A DNA stretch of 64,000 nucleotides from Pectobacterium carotovorum (GTDB lineage: Bacteria; Pseudomonadota; Gammaproteobacteria; Enterobacterales; Enterobacteriaceae): positions 496,001 to 560,000 of the forward strand of contig NZ_FQWI01000001.1 in assembly GCF_900129615.1 (NCBI RefSeq), read 5' to 3'. Made by a program: the position numbers and the translations under genes. The stretch's first letter is position 1, and each line of letters opens with the position of its first letter. The notes under the pieces are model-generated. The model was not told where the DNA came from. It did not search any database and was given only the letters and a program-made list of their open reading frames with translations. Positions 43,055-52,319 of this stretch are shown here, piece by piece.

Positions 43055-43073
43055 ATGGGGTATCTCACCCCAT
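43055..43073. promoter_or_regulatory. Inverted repeat upstream of the GntR gene, candidate operator
   Basis: ATGGGGT-ATCTC-ACCCCAT is a perfect 7-bp inverted repeat, 113 bases upstream of the GntR start. It contains GT...AC half-sites in the general GntR style, but with a wider spacing than the FadR consensus. Confidence 0.45.
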
Positions 43074-43186
43074 AGCGTCGTTGATGCATCATATTGTATA
43101 TTAACGCCTCATCGCCGCGGGTCGTTGCGGTATCAACCCACATCTCTATCTCATTACGTTGCGCAGCGCTTCTCTCTGGAGGAACA

Positions 43187-43852
43187 GTGAATTATCCAAT
43201 TGGGCAGATCAATCACAGCTATCTGGGCTCCAGCGTTTATACCATGCTGCGTGAGGCGTTAATTACCGGCCAACTCAAACCGGACGATCGCCTGAGAATA
43301 CGCGAGCTTGCCGCACAGGTTGGTACCAGCGTCACACCAGTACGAGACGCGATCCTGCAACTGGCGAAAGAACAGGCGCTGGTGCTCAAGACGCCGCGCG
43401 ATATCCGCGTTCCTCAATTGACCGAAGCCCAGTTTATCGAGATCCGCACATTGCGGCTGGCGCTGGAAGGCACGGGAGCCGAGCAGGCTGCTGCGCACAT
43501 TACGCCGAAGATGCTGGAGCAGATTGAAGAGAATATTCGCCAGAATCGTCTGGCGATTGACGAGAAAAATCTACGCGAAGCGCTACGGTTAAATAGCGAA
43601 TTTCACCTGTTCCTGGCGCAGGCGGCGCGTATGCCGCTATTGACGCAGTTTATCGGCAGCCTGTGGATGCGCACAGGCCCGTTAATTGCGCAGGCCTATG
43701 CGCATTTTTCCGTGCAGATGGCGATCGAACATCACGAAGAGGTCTTCGCGGCGCTACAGCAGCGCGATGCCAGCGCCGCCCGACAGGCTATCCAATCCGA
43801 TATTCTGGACGGCAGCGAAACGATGCTGGCCTTTATTGCCATCGACCAATAG
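43187..43852 (+). CDS. GntR-family (FCD domain) transcriptional regulator
   Basis: A 221-residue FadR-type regulator: winged helix (SVYTMLREALITGQLKPDDRLRIRELAAQVGTSVTPVRDAILQL) and an all-helical FCD domain (RLALEGTGAEQAA, NSEFHLFLAQAARMPLL, EHHEEVFAALQQRDASAARQAI) whose Asp and His residues usually bind a metal and a small carboxylate. The start is the GTG at 43187, preceded by GGAGG; the longer open frame from 43094 lacks a ribosome site. It is divergent from hecB and converges on dspF with a 20-base gap. Control of hecBA is plausible but unproven. Confidence 0.85.
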   Translation: MNYPIGQINHSYLGSSVYTMLREALITGQLKPDDRLRIRELAAQVGTSVTPVRDAILQLAKEQALVLKTPRDIRVPQLTEAQFIEIRTLRLALEGTGAEQAAAHITPKMLEQIEENIRQNRLAIDEKNLREALRLNSEFHLFLAQAARMPLLTQFIGSLWMRTGPLIAQAYAHFSVQMAIEHHEEVFAALQQRDASAARQAIQSDILDGSETMLAFIAIDQ

Positions 43853-43872
43853 CGTGCCGTGGCTCAATCACG

Positions 43873-44295
43873 TTATGCCGCGATGAACCGTGGTAATAAG
43901 CCGCGAATCAACAGTCGGGTCTCTTTGGCCTGGCTGATAAAGGCAGGCAGCAGCGCAGTAAAGCTCGGTTCGTCCAGCGATTCTGCGGTGTGCTGAGTGC
44001 ACAAACGCAGCGTCGCATTCTCATCCAGCGCCAGCCAGCAGCCTTTCATCGCCGCCATTTCAAAGTTAAGCATCAGCATGAACTGATACACCGCCGTGCT
44101 AACCTCCCCCTGAAAGCGCATCACATCGCTGTGTAATAGCAGCACGCCGCTGCTGGCAGGGACTTCCAACACCACTGCCTCCTGACCGTCAGGTTCGCGT
44201 AGCGCGCAGATGCCGTCCTGCAAGCCCAACTGAGTACGGCTGAGCGCACCGTAATGGCGTAATAGCCGAGTAATATGCTGTTGTGTGGGTGTCAT
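43873..44295 (-). CDS. dspF: DspF, type III chaperone for DspE
   Basis: Small acidic chaperone (140 residues) of the class I type III type that binds the DspE N-terminus and keeps it ready for secretion. The sequence has the alpha-beta-beta-beta-alpha-beta-beta-alpha pattern of CesT/SycE-like chaperones, with GICALREPDGQEAVVLEVP, SSGVLLLHSDVM and CWLALDENATLRLCTQH, and a helical C-terminus. It lies 35 bases after dspE and shares its hrp-box promoter, as in all dspEF operons. Confidence 0.92.
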   Translation of the reverse strand: MTPTQQHITRLLRHYGALSRTQLGLQDGICALREPDGQEAVVLEVPASSGVLLLHSDVMRFQGEVSTAVYQFMLMLNFEMAAMKGCWLALDENATLRLCTQHTAESLDEPSFTALLPAFISQAKETRLLIRGLLPRFIAA

Positions 44296-44330
44296 CCTGT
44301 TCTCCTTTAATCACCGCATGTTATTTACGA

Positions 44331-47300
44331 TTAACCGTTAAGCTGTAGGCCTTCCTGCTGGAGCTGCTGCAACGCGTTAGCGGTAGCAGGATTGGCTTTT
44401 GCAATCTCGCCACTCAGTTTGTAACTTTGTGGCACGGTTTGATCCTGTCCGTAGCTAAAGCTGACGTTGCCGAGCAGTTTATTCATACTGACGCCCGCGC
44501 TGCTTGACGCGTTGATGATGACCGCCGGGGTATTGAACCCTTCGCTCTTCTTCACCGCCTTCGAGACTTCAATGCTGGCAAGTCGCAAATTATTGCCGTC
44601 TTTGAACAGCGCGATGACGTCATCCTTGCCGTGCGTCTTGTTCTGAATGCCCTTCTCGATCTTTTCCCGCACATCGTCTTTCAGTTCCAGCGAGACCGTC
44701 ACCGAGGCTCTGTCGTTATCCTGCAAGCGGCTCACGATATCCTTCAGCGCCGGATTGTCCGCGATCAGTTGATTGATACGATCGGCATTACTTGGCGGCA
44801 ACGAAGAGAACAAGTGGTTGCCGATGACCTGAAACAGCCCGTTTTCCGTCAGTTTGCTGAGGTTGGTATAGGACGTCGTGTGTTTGACGCTATCCAGCGT
44901 GGCTCCGTCGCGCTGTGCGACATCCTGCCGCACATTCAGTTTTTGCAAATTCATCAATCCCTGATGCTGATCGTCGGTTTTCGCCGTTTTACCCGCAAAA
45001 TGTTCATTCAGGATGGCCAGTTGATCGCCCGGTTCCGCCACTTTTTTCACGCTGTCGATTAAGAGCTGGCTGGCCGGATCGCTAAAGGCGGAAGCCAGTG
45101 TCTTGGTCAACGCCTCAATGTCTTTGTTCTCTAGCGGTTCGGCCTTTTTCATACCCAGACTAATTGACTGGTTAGTACGCGAGTCTGCCGCCACATTCAC
45201 CCCGATGCTGGCCGAGGTGAAGAACGGGACAGTGCCCTCAGGCGTGGTTCTGGCGGCTCCGGCGCTGAGCGTCGCGTTTGCCCCCATCGCAGCCTGATTC
45301 ATGAAGCGCAGGCGGTTGTCGGATTCCGTATAGGTGGTGGATTTCTCGCCTTGCGCGACGCTGGAGGAACTGGCGGCAGACAGCACATTGGCACTCGCCG
45401 TCACGCCAACCGACCCGCGTAACGTGGCGCTGGTTGGTGCCGCGCCTTTTTCCGTCAGGTTAATGCCGGCGCGCAGTTCCAGCGCTGCATTACCATCCAG
45501 ATTGAAGCTGACCGTTTTCCCCGCCTTCACGCTGTGCTGCTCCCCTTTATCCAACAGGGCAAGCGGGTTGATGGTGCCGCTCGACAGGCCGTCAATAAAT
45601 CCGGGGAGCTCTTCTTCACTAAGGGTAAAGTTCAAGGCGTTTTGCTGCGCCATTTGCAGGCTGGCGGATACGCCGAAGGAGGCGCGAACGTCCGGTGTGA
45701 AACTGTGTTTGCTGTTGATGCTTTGCGTCATCTGCGCCGAGGTTTTTCCTGTCAGATACTGGCTGACGTCATACCCGCCGGAGTAACTCACTTTCCCGGT
45801 AATCCCGCCCGAACGCTCGAAGGCAACGTTGATGCCATTTTCACCGCGAGAAAAGCTCAGATTGTAATTTCGTTCGCCGCTGACGCCGCCGCCCGGCACC
45901 GGAGGGAAAGGTAATGGCGTGCCGCTGACGACAAACGACATGGATGCCCCGCCGCCATAGGTTCGGTTAAAGGCAATGCTTTCGTTGCTGTCTAACGACA
46001 GCACGGTCGCCTTCATTTTATCGATCATGTCAGTCTGGCTGGTCGCCTGCATCACGGTTTTTGAGGTGACGCTGACGGCGTTGTCCTCTTTCCTGAACGC
46101 CTTCATAAAGGTCTTAACCGAATCGTAATCCGCCTCCAGCGATTTATGATTGGTGAACCCCATGTCGGTCATCTTCTTCACCGGGTTTTCACCGTAATCT
46201 CCCTGCCGCAGCGCGTTAAGCTCTTTCATCATTGATGCCAGTGCCGCCTCGCCCGGCGACGTGCCGGATAGCGCACCGATGCGATCCGTCAGCTTATGTA
46301 AGTCTCCCAGCACCAGGGTATCCAGCACCAGTCGCGTTTTCGCCAGTGACAGTGCATCGCTGGTATCCCGTTGCTGCCCAAATGATTCGCTATTCGGCTT
46401 TTGGGCTATCGGCGTTTTGCTGTCGACAAAGGTTTTGATCAGCGTACTGGCCGTACTCGTTTTCGATGACGGATGACTTTCCATCGCCGCCAGCAGTACC
46501 GGGGCCAGATCTTTTTCTCTGCCATGCAGGCTGGCGGGTTTGCCTTCCGGGTTCATCACGCCGTTATCGTTCACCACGCCCTGCTGCCTGCCAATCAGTA
46601 GCGCCGCTTTGGCCGAGCTGCTTTCCAGTTCGGTATGGAACTGTTTTAGCAGGTTCACCAGCGGTTTCCCTTTCTCCCCCAGATCCAGCTTGTCTAGCTT
46701 ACTCGCCAGATCTGTCACCGTTCCCTGCGGTTGACTGGTCGTCGCATCCAGCTTTTTCAGTAATTCGGTTTGCATGTCATAAACAGGCTTCAGGCCTTCA
46801 CGCCCGCTGACCTGATGCTGCACATGGTCGGCAAAGGTTTTTATCGGTCGCGGTACGTCTAGGGTGAACGAGACCAGATGGGCTCGCAGCAGATCTGACA
46901 GTTTACTTTTCACCTGCTGCGACTCTTCACCCGTTTTACCGAGAACCTGAACATCGGCTTTAAACGTAACCCCGGTTAACGGTATTTTTCCCCCTTTTGT
47001 CGCCACATCCAGCCGACCAAACACCGTTTCTGCCGCACGTGGCGCCGCGGTTAACGGCGCTTCCCCCTTTGGTACCGTCGTTTTCCATTCCTTCCCTTGC
47101 AGGGTATGGAGTTCATGCTCGTCATGCGCCACCTGCAAGTGATGCTGCGTATTCGTGCCCAGTGAATTCACTTTGCCCTCTGCCGGCGTCTTCACCGGCT
47201 GCCATTGTGCACTGTCGTGATTCGCCGCATTTTGCCAGTCGGTTTTCGGCAGTTGGAAAAGCTGCCCGTCTTTATTCAGGGCAAAGAGCGTCTGCTGGTG

Positions 47301-49214
47301 ATCCAGCGCGATGTCCTGTATCTCACCGGCCAAGCCATTTTTAGGCAGCGCCAGCGGTGGCGCTGCGAGCTTATCCGTTCCCGGCTTGATCTGGTGGAAA
47401 TGCAGATCGCCCTGCTTATCGACGGCAATAAATTTATTACGGTTGATCACTGCCATCGCCGAGACGCCATCGTCCTTGGCAATTCCCGGGAGCGCGGTGC
47501 CCGCAGACGGCGTCATACGCACCTGCGGCAGCGCAAACACGGTGTTGTCGCCGTGCGTAAACGTGTCTGACTTCTGGTTAATGGATAGCGGCTTGATTTC
47601 ACCGTCTTTTAGCGTGTAAGCCTGATTGTCCAGCCCGCGCTTGAGCTGGCTGGCTTCAACGCTGGATGCCTCCCAGCTTTTGGTATTGCCGTTGTAAAAA
47701 TGAACTTTGCCTTCCTGTAGCCCGATCTGCCCCAGTCGTCCCAGATCTAAGGTGTCTTTCGCCTCGGGCGCTGCCGTGGTCAGCCCCAGCTTATTATCCA
47801 CCACCAGACTGTCGCTCAGGTTCCACCCCGGCGTAGGGGACAGCCCATTCTGCCCCAGAGGTGCGACGTGCTTTTGTCCCTGGCGATCGGTGGCGAGTGC
47901 CTGCGTCTGGCCGTGTTCATCGTGGGCAAATCCGGTAATACGATGGTCGTCACCCAGCACCGCATTCAGTTCCGGCGTGCTGGCCGGAGTCAATGTGGCG
48001 TGCGACTCACCCGCCTCGGGCAGCGGTGCGTGGTAAAGTTTGCCGTCATTATCGGCAATCAGCAGGTGTTCAGCGGTTAAGCTCACCGCTTTCGCAAACA
48101 CGGGTTCGCCATTTTCCAGCTTAAGATCAACTGGCTGCGGTGTGGCATCCAGCGTGCTCATCAGATGCAACTGCGTAAGGTGATCCTGCTCGGTCAGCAC
48201 GGCAGATTGCCCGTTCTGATTGGCAGAGAACGCCGTAATTTTATCGCTGAAGGTTGATGACGCCGTCCCTGACGACAAGTTGCTCAACGTGTGGTCATCT
48301 TTGACTGCATACAGTTGACCATCCCCCTGCCGGGATAACTGGCTGTGGGCGACATCGCTGCTTTGCTGCCAGACGCCAAACTCGGTATTCAACGCAAAGA
48401 GCTTGCCGTCATGAAGACGCAGTTGCTCACCCGCGCCTGACGCTGAATCGGGCTGTCGGTGGACACCAGTCAGCAACTCGTGGTTCATGCGTCCAGATAG
48501 CGGCACGCTCGTGGATTCGCCCGAGGTTGTTTTCAGAGCAATACGTTCCGGCGTGGACTCCAGCTGTACGTTACTCGCGCTCAACTTACCTGCTGGCACC
48601 GCGCTGCGACCGCTGCTGTGAAGCGCAATATGTTGATTGTCATCGCTTTGAATCACGAACAGCCGCCCTGATTTGTCGGCTAGCGCGTGCTGCTGCGCAT
48701 CCTGATTTTCATGGTGGGCCACGAACGGTTGGCTATTCTTCCCGATGGTCTGTTGTAGCAGCGTGGTCAAGGCTTCCGGCAAGCCTTTGCCGAACTGAAG
48801 TTTACCGTGGCTGTCCAGCGTGATATCAGATTTCGCGGCGGCTGTAGAGGTATGATTGCCGCTTATTTTGATCTCAGCAGCTTCGGTGGAGGCAAAACGC
48901 GGCAGGCTCTGGATAGGCCCACCCGATGCCAGCGAATCACGCGGCGCGCGCGGTAACCCCTGACTCACACCTTCCGATGAAAAGAGCTCGCGCAAGGTAG
49001 TCGAGCGCGAGTCCTGGCTCTTCACTGAACTGCCATTTCCCTGTTCCAGCTCGGGCGGTTTGTTTTTATCATGCAAACCTTGCTGAATCAGAGACTGCGC
49101 ACCTTTCTGGCTCGCACTGGTGCTAGTGCCCTGCGATAACGATGTTTTCGCTAACGTGGCAGGTGCAATTTCCGACGTGGATAGACCGGGCTGAACATGC
49201 TGGATTTTCTGCAT
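44331..49214 (-). CDS. dspE: DspE, AvrE-family type III effector
   Basis: A 1627-residue effector delivered into plant cells; AvrE-family proteins are reported to form water- and solute-permeable channels in the host plasma membrane. The N-terminal ~120 residues are Ser/Gln/Thr-rich secretion and chaperone-binding sequence. A beta-propeller-like region follows (repeats such as DGKLYHAPLPEAG, DGQLYAVKDDHTLSNL, KDGQLFQLPKTDW). The C-terminal half has long amphipathic strands (NLSFSRGENGINVAFERSGG, ASANVLSAASSSS) and ends LQQLQQEGLQLNG. The start at 49214 (MQKIQHVQPGLS) was chosen because the hrp box at 49251-49278 lies inside the longer open frame. Chaperone gene dspF follows directly. Confidence 0.95.
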   Translation of the reverse strand: MQKIQHVQPGLSTSEIAPATLAKTSLSQGTSTSASQKGAQSLIQQGLHDKNKPPELEQGNGSSVKSQDSRSTTLRELFSSEGVSQGLPRAPRDSLASGGPIQSLPRFASTEAAEIKISGNHTSTAAAKSDITLDSHGKLQFGKGLPEALTTLLQQTIGKNSQPFVAHHENQDAQQHALADKSGRLFVIQSDDNQHIALHSSGRSAVPAGKLSASNVQLESTPERIALKTTSGESTSVPLSGRMNHELLTGVHRQPDSASGAGEQLRLHDGKLFALNTEFGVWQQSSDVAHSQLSRQGDGQLYAVKDDHTLSNLSSGTASSTFSDKITAFSANQNGQSAVLTEQDHLTQLHLMSTLDATPQPVDLKLENGEPVFAKAVSLTAEHLLIADNDGKLYHAPLPEAGESHATLTPASTPELNAVLGDDHRITGFAHDEHGQTQALATDRQGQKHVAPLGQNGLSPTPGWNLSDSLVVDNKLGLTTAAPEAKDTLDLGRLGQIGLQEGKVHFYNGNTKSWEASSVEASQLKRGLDNQAYTLKDGEIKPLSINQKSDTFTHGDNTVFALPQVRMTPSAGTALPGIAKDDGVSAMAVINRNKFIAVDKQGDLHFHQIKPGTDKLAAPPLALPKNGLAGEIQDIALDHQQTLFALNKDGQLFQLPKTDWQNAANHDSAQWQPVKTPAEGKVNSLGTNTQHHLQVAHDEHELHTLQGKEWKTTVPKGEAPLTAAPRAAETVFGRLDVATKGGKIPLTGVTFKADVQVLGKTGEESQQVKSKLSDLLRAHLVSFTLDVPRPIKTFADHVQHQVSGREGLKPVYDMQTELLKKLDATTSQPQGTVTDLASKLDKLDLGEKGKPLVNLLKQFHTELESSSAKAALLIGRQQGVVNDNGVMNPEGKPASLHGREKDLAPVLLAAMESHPSSKTSTASTLIKTFVDSKTPIAQKPNSESFGQQRDTSDALSLAKTRLVLDTLVLGDLHKLTDRIGALSGTSPGEAALASMMKELNALRQGDYGENPVKKMTDMGFTNHKSLEADYDSVKTFMKAFRKEDNAVSVTSKTVMQATSQTDMIDKMKATVLSLDSNESIAFNRTYGGGASMSFVVSGTPLPFPPVPGGGVSGERNYNLSFSRGENGINVAFERSGGITGKVSYSGGYDVSQYLTGKTSAQMTQSINSKHSFTPDVRASFGVSASLQMAQQNALNFTLSEEELPGFIDGLSSGTINPLALLDKGEQHSVKAGKTVSFNLDGNAALELRAGINLTEKGAAPTSATLRGSVGVTASANVLSAASSSSVAQGEKSTTYTESDNRLRFMNQAAMGANATLSAGAARTTPEGTVPFFTSASIGVNVAADSRTNQSISLGMKKAEPLENKDIEALTKTLASAFSDPASQLLIDSVKKVAEPGDQLAILNEHFAGKTAKTDDQHQGLMNLQKLNVRQDVAQRDGATLDSVKHTTSYTNLSKLTENGLFQVIGNHLFSSLPPSNADRINQLIADNPALKDIVSRLQDNDRASVTVSLELKDDVREKIEKGIQNKTHGKDDVIALFKDGNNLRLASIEVSKAVKKSEGFNTPAVIINASSSAGVSMNKLLGNVSFSYGQDQTVPQSYKLSGEIAKANPATANALQQLQQEGLQLNG

Positions 49215-49250
49215 AACAGGTTCCAAGGATGATGAAGTGATCGTGTCGGT

Positions 49251-49278
49251 TAAGTGGTCAGTTTCCCCTTCTGGTTCC
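49251..49278 (-). promoter_or_regulatory. hrp box for dspEF
   Basis: On the minus strand GGAACC-N15-CCACTTA is a perfect match to the HrpL consensus, 37 bases upstream of the chosen dspE ATG. Confidence 0.88.
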
Positions 49279-49302
49279 CGACATCTTTCGCTTCCCTGAA
49301 CG

Positions 49303-49330
49303 GGAACCACATCACACCTTCCCTCACTTA
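49303..49330 (+). promoter_or_regulatory. hrp box for hrpW
   Basis: On the plus strand GGAACC-N15-TCACTTA fits the HrpL consensus with one mismatch, 64 bases before the hrpW ATG. It is 24 bases from the dspE box and divergent from it. Confidence 0.8.
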
Positions 49331-49394
49331 ATACACAACAGACGTAAGCCTGTTAATGACTCATCACTATTCACTTCACTTTTAAGGAAATGTT

Positions 49395-50870
49395 ATGGCC
49401 GATATGACGATTACGCTCAGCATACAACCCGGAGCAGGACTGTCATCGACAGGTCTTAATTCCCCGCTTTCGGGCAGCAACAGCGGGGCTTCGCAACGCT
49501 CTGCACAGCAGGATAGCCAGCTCATGGAGGCGCTGGGCACATTGCTTAGCGCGCTCTTGCCTAATGCACAGGGCAATACGCCATCCTCAACCGATGGCAG
49601 CCCGCTGGGCCAGGGCGGTGCGGGCAACGGCGGCAGCTCGGCGTTAGGGCAAAACGGCAGCCCTGCCGATATGCTGATGAAACTGCTGGAAACGCTGATT
49701 CAGGGCAAAAATGGTCAGGAAGCGGGGAGTCCACTCTCTTCCGGTTCGTCGGGCGCGGCAGGCGGCAACGGCGGTGCCTCACCGCTGGCGGGTTCATCCG
49801 GCACGGGTGGCGCAGGCGGTGCGCAAAATCCAGAAGATCTGAGCCGTTCTCTACTGCAAGATTCGGCAGGCAGCGCATTAGACAATGCGATTAGCCCAAC
49901 GGCAGACGGCGGTGGTCAACTGAGCGGTAACGATCTGTTAAAAGCGCTGCTGGAATTGATCGGCAATCTGATGGATTCACAGAAAGGTGAATTCGGTCAG
50001 CCGCAAGAAAAAGGACAATCACAAGGTGGCGGTTCGCCGTCTGTGGGCGCGCCGCAGGCTTCATCCGGCGGTAGCTCGCCTGCCGCACCGTCTGCTCCCT
50101 CTGCTGGCGGTGGTGGATCCCCTGCTGCACCATCAGCGCCGTCGTCACCCGTTGGTGGTAGCAGCGGCGGCGCGTCTGCTCCACTAACAGCCGCCCCAAC
50201 CGGTGTTGATGGCGGTTCGGCGACATCCCCCACCACATCAACAGCAGGTGCTGGCCCAGTTGCATTCCCAAAGGCCAGCGGTGATACCACCGTGGTAAAT
50301 GACACCATCAAAGTCGGCCCTGGCGAAGTCTTTGACGGCGGTGGTAAAACCTTTACCGCTGGCAGCAAGTTAGGCGACGGTGGCCAGGCTGAAGGCCAGA
50401 AGCCGGTATTTGAGCTGGCTCCGGGCGCAACGCTGAAAAACGTGGTGTTTGGTGACAATGCAGCGGATGGCGTACACGTTCGCGGCGATGCCAAAATTGA
50501 TAACGTGCATTGGACCAACGTGGGTGAAGATGCGCTGACGGTGAAATCCAATACTGGTAAGCCTGCCAACGTTGAAATCACCAACAGTAGCGCTCAGGGC
50601 GCTTCCGATAAAATTTTCCAGTTGAACGCAGATGCCAACCTGACTATCGATAATTTCAAAGCGAAAGATTTCGGTACGTTTGTCCGCACCAACGGTGGGC
50701 AACAAGGTAACTGGAACTTGAACCTGAGCAACATTGACGCAGAAAACGGCAAGTTCTCGTTCGTGAAAAGCGACAGTGAAGGGTTGAACGTCAAAGGCAG
50801 TAACATCAATCTGACGAACGTCAATAATCACTACAAAGTGCCGGATTCCGCCAACTTACAGGTGAAGTAA
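49395..50870 (+). CDS. hrpW: HrpW, harpin with pectate-lyase domain
   Basis: A 491-residue secreted harpin. The N-terminal half is Gly/Ser/Gln-rich, has no cysteine, and contains an amphipathic helix (SQLMEALGTLLSALLP) and leucine-rich LLKALLELIGNLM. A Pro/Ser/Ala/Gly linker (about residues 205-300) leads to a family PL3 pectate-lyase-like beta-helix (TVVNDTIKVGPGEVFDGGGKTF, GADGVHV-type turn, VHWTNVGEDALTVKS, ending NLQVK). HrpW proteins bind pectate but usually lack measurable lyase activity; they are thought to act in the plant cell wall around the Hrp pilus. The start at 49395 has an AAGGAAATGTT ribosome site. It is divergent from dspE and has its own hrp box. Confidence 0.95.
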   Translation: MADMTITLSIQPGAGLSSTGLNSPLSGSNSGASQRSAQQDSQLMEALGTLLSALLPNAQGNTPSSTDGSPLGQGGAGNGGSSALGQNGSPADMLMKLLETLIQGKNGQEAGSPLSSGSSGAAGGNGGASPLAGSSGTGGAGGAQNPEDLSRSLLQDSAGSALDNAISPTADGGGQLSGNDLLKALLELIGNLMDSQKGEFGQPQEKGQSQGGGSPSVGAPQASSGGSSPAAPSAPSAGGGGSPAAPSAPSSPVGGSSGGASAPLTAAPTGVDGGSATSPTTSTAGAGPVAFPKASGDTTVVNDTIKVGPGEVFDGGGKTFTAGSKLGDGGQAEGQKPVFELAPGATLKNVVFGDNAADGVHVRGDAKIDNVHWTNVGEDALTVKSNTGKPANVEITNSSAQGASDKIFQLNADANLTIDNFKAKDFGTFVRTNGGQQGNWNLNLSNIDAENGKFSFVKSDSEGLNVKGSNINLTNVNNHYKVPDSANLQVK

Positions 50871-50871
50871 G

Positions 50872-51195
50872 ATGCCAAACACGATGACCTCTCCCGCACC
50901 GACACGCTGGGCGGATCTTGCCAGACAAGGCGGATACATTACGCCGGCGCAACGTGAATCGTTCACGCAGGCGATCCATTTAGTGAGAACACAGTTGAAC
51001 ACGGTACTCAGCCAGTCAGGATCGCTGCGACGGGGTGAGTTCGAGTTCGATGCGTTTGTGGATTCGCTGGAGCAGGATTTTCTGCATCAGGCCGACATCC
51101 ATACGAAGAACGGGCTACATAGCGACGTAGCCCAGACCTCGTTCTGGGTCGCCCGCCTGATCGCCGATCATTTTATTGCGGTGCGTCAAATGTAA
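50872..51195 (+). CDS. Conserved small protein downstream of hrpW, unknown function
   Basis: A 107-residue soluble, mostly helical protein (RWADLARQGGYITPAQRESFTQAIHLVRTQLNTVL ... QTSFWVARLIADHFIAVRQM). The ATG is one base after the hrpW stop, so translation should be coupled and expression HrpL-dependent. Size and helical content could suit a chaperone or helper for HrpW, but it does not show the beta-rich class I chaperone pattern. I do not recognise the family. Confidence 0.68.
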   Translation: MPNTMTSPAPTRWADLARQGGYITPAQRESFTQAIHLVRTQLNTVLSQSGSLRRGEFEFDAFVDSLEQDFLHQADIHTKNGLHSDVAQTSFWVARLIADHFIAVRQM

Positions 51196-51220
51196 TACGT
51201 GCGCCATTACCGCATCAGGG

Positions 51221-51254
51221 AAAAGCCAGCCAGGGAAACCTGCGCTGGCTTTTT
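51221..51254. terminator. Bidirectional terminator after the hrpW operon
   Basis: AAAGCCAGC and GCTGGCTTT form a strong 9-bp stem around a 13-base loop, followed by TTTG on the plus strand and TTCCC on the minus strand. It ends hrpW transcription and separates it from the converging type VI module. Confidence 0.85.
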
Positions 51255-51292
51255 GTGGCTCGATTAGCTAGACATCAGGCGTCAGTAACCCA

Positions 51293-51559
51293 TCACCCAA
51301 TGGTGACCGTTCCCCCACCAATCAACACACCACCGCAACTCACCGCATCCCCCGTTCGTGCCGCGGGTTTACCATCAATAAATACACTCGATGAACCACC
51401 GCTGATGCTCCGAGCATGACCGTGGGGAACCAAAGAATCGCCTTGTCGGGCCAACGGCATGCCATCAACCTTAACCGTTGATGAGCCCGCCGCGACGGGC
51501 GTCGGCGGATGGTTACCGTGCCCGGTGTCGCTATCGCCTAATTTAACTGCGTTTCCCAT
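51293..51559 (-). CDS. PAAR-domain protein (type VI spike tip)
   Basis: An 88-residue single-domain PAAR protein: NAVKLGDSDTGHGNHPPTP, STVKVDGMPLARQGDSLVPHGH, SSVFIDGKPAARTGDAVSCGG and GTVTIG. PAAR proteins cap the VgrG trimer with a metal-bound cone and can attach effectors. The ATG at 51559 (MGNAVKLG, after GAAGGGACTAAAA) is the real start; the longer frame reads out-of-frame DUF2931 sequence. It is the last gene of the vgrG-led module, 49 bases beyond the first-listed DUF2931 gene, so VgrG and its cap are encoded together with the Tle1 effector. Confidence 0.88.
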   Translation of the reverse strand: MGNAVKLGDSDTGHGNHPPTPVAAGSSTVKVDGMPLARQGDSLVPHGHARSISGGSSSVFIDGKPAARTGDAVSCGGVLIGGGTVTIG

Positions 51560-51608
51560 TTTTAGTCCCTTCTTAATCCGTTGAGCACACACCGAGTGAT
51601 AAATCACG

Positions 51609-52319
51609 TTATTTAATCGGCTGCTGGTCCGTTTTAGGCTGGTTGGCACGATAGGCATCCATGATCGGTGCCCAGTCCATGCCTAACGGAATAGGGTGCT
51701 GTTTAAACAGTTCGCCGTATTCTTTGTCAAAGTTCTGAAGCGTCACCGTATATTGACTCACGCCGATTGGAAACTTTTTATCATACCAATTGTCGGTGAC
51801 CTCTTCGGCAATACCGCGGGCAAGCAAGAGATCTGGTTTGACAAGCAACTTATCGCCTTTCAATAGCACTTCATAATAGCCACCGGGTGCCAAGCCAAAA
51901 TAAAGCCAGCTACGCTGGTCTATATGCTCACCAATCTGGTAGCGCTGCTGCATCTTTTGGGTCAAATCGGCAGGCAAATCAACCTTGATGCGGTAGCGCT
52001 TGCGATCGTAGGAGGACACCATCTCTATAATCGCCCTGTCGGGAACAGGCATGCCGCCTACCGGCAAGCCGCCACCGCCAGCCCAGTAATAGCGCTTTTG
52101 TGTAATCCGTTTTACGCTGGCACCTGGTCCTACCCCCCCGCCTGGATAGCCACCAATAAACGTCCCTCCACGATAAAACTCAACGTTGGTCGTCCAGATT
52201 TCATCGATATTGCTCCCCGTACCATAACTCCAGCGAACGTGAGTCATTGGATTCGGGCTTGAGCAGGCCACCAACGAAACACATAGCCCCAACGCCATAA
52301 TAAAATATCTCAACATCAT
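51609..52319 (-). CDS. DUF2931 lipoprotein, putative Tle1 immunity protein (copy A)
   Basis: A 236-residue protein with a lipoprotein signal (MALGLCVSLVAC, Cys as +1) and the DUF2931 body (HVRWSYGTGSNIDEIWTTNVEF, RYYWAGGGGLPVGGMPVPD, SWLYFGLAPGGYYEVLLKG, NWYDKKFPIGVSQYTVTL). DUF2931 genes often lie beside type VI lipase effectors and are thought to be periplasmic immunity lipoproteins. It is the second tandem copy: about 180 C-terminal residues are almost identical to the copy at 52464-53171, while the region after the lipobox differs. Two ATGs (52319, 52316) follow GGAGG. Confidence 0.82.
   Translation of the reverse strand: MMLRYFIMALGLCVSLVACSSPNPMTHVRWSYGTGSNIDEIWTTNVEFYRGGTFIGGYPGGGVGPGASVKRITQKRYYWAGGGGLPVGGMPVPDRAIIEMVSSYDRKRYRIKVDLPADLTQKMQQRYQIGEHIDQRSWLYFGLAPGGYYEVLLKGDKLLVKPDLLLARGIAEEVTDNWYDKKFPIGVSQYTVTLQNFDKEYGELFKQHPIPLGMDWAPIMDAYRANQPKTDQQPIK

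Larger units (their letters stand above)
42852..43186. promoter_or_regulatory. Divergent hecB / gntR control region
   Basis: About 335 bases without a gene hold the promoters of both hecBA and the GntR regulator. No hrp box was found on either strand. Two perfect inverted repeats (42975-42998 and 43055-43073) are the notable features. Confidence 0.6.
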
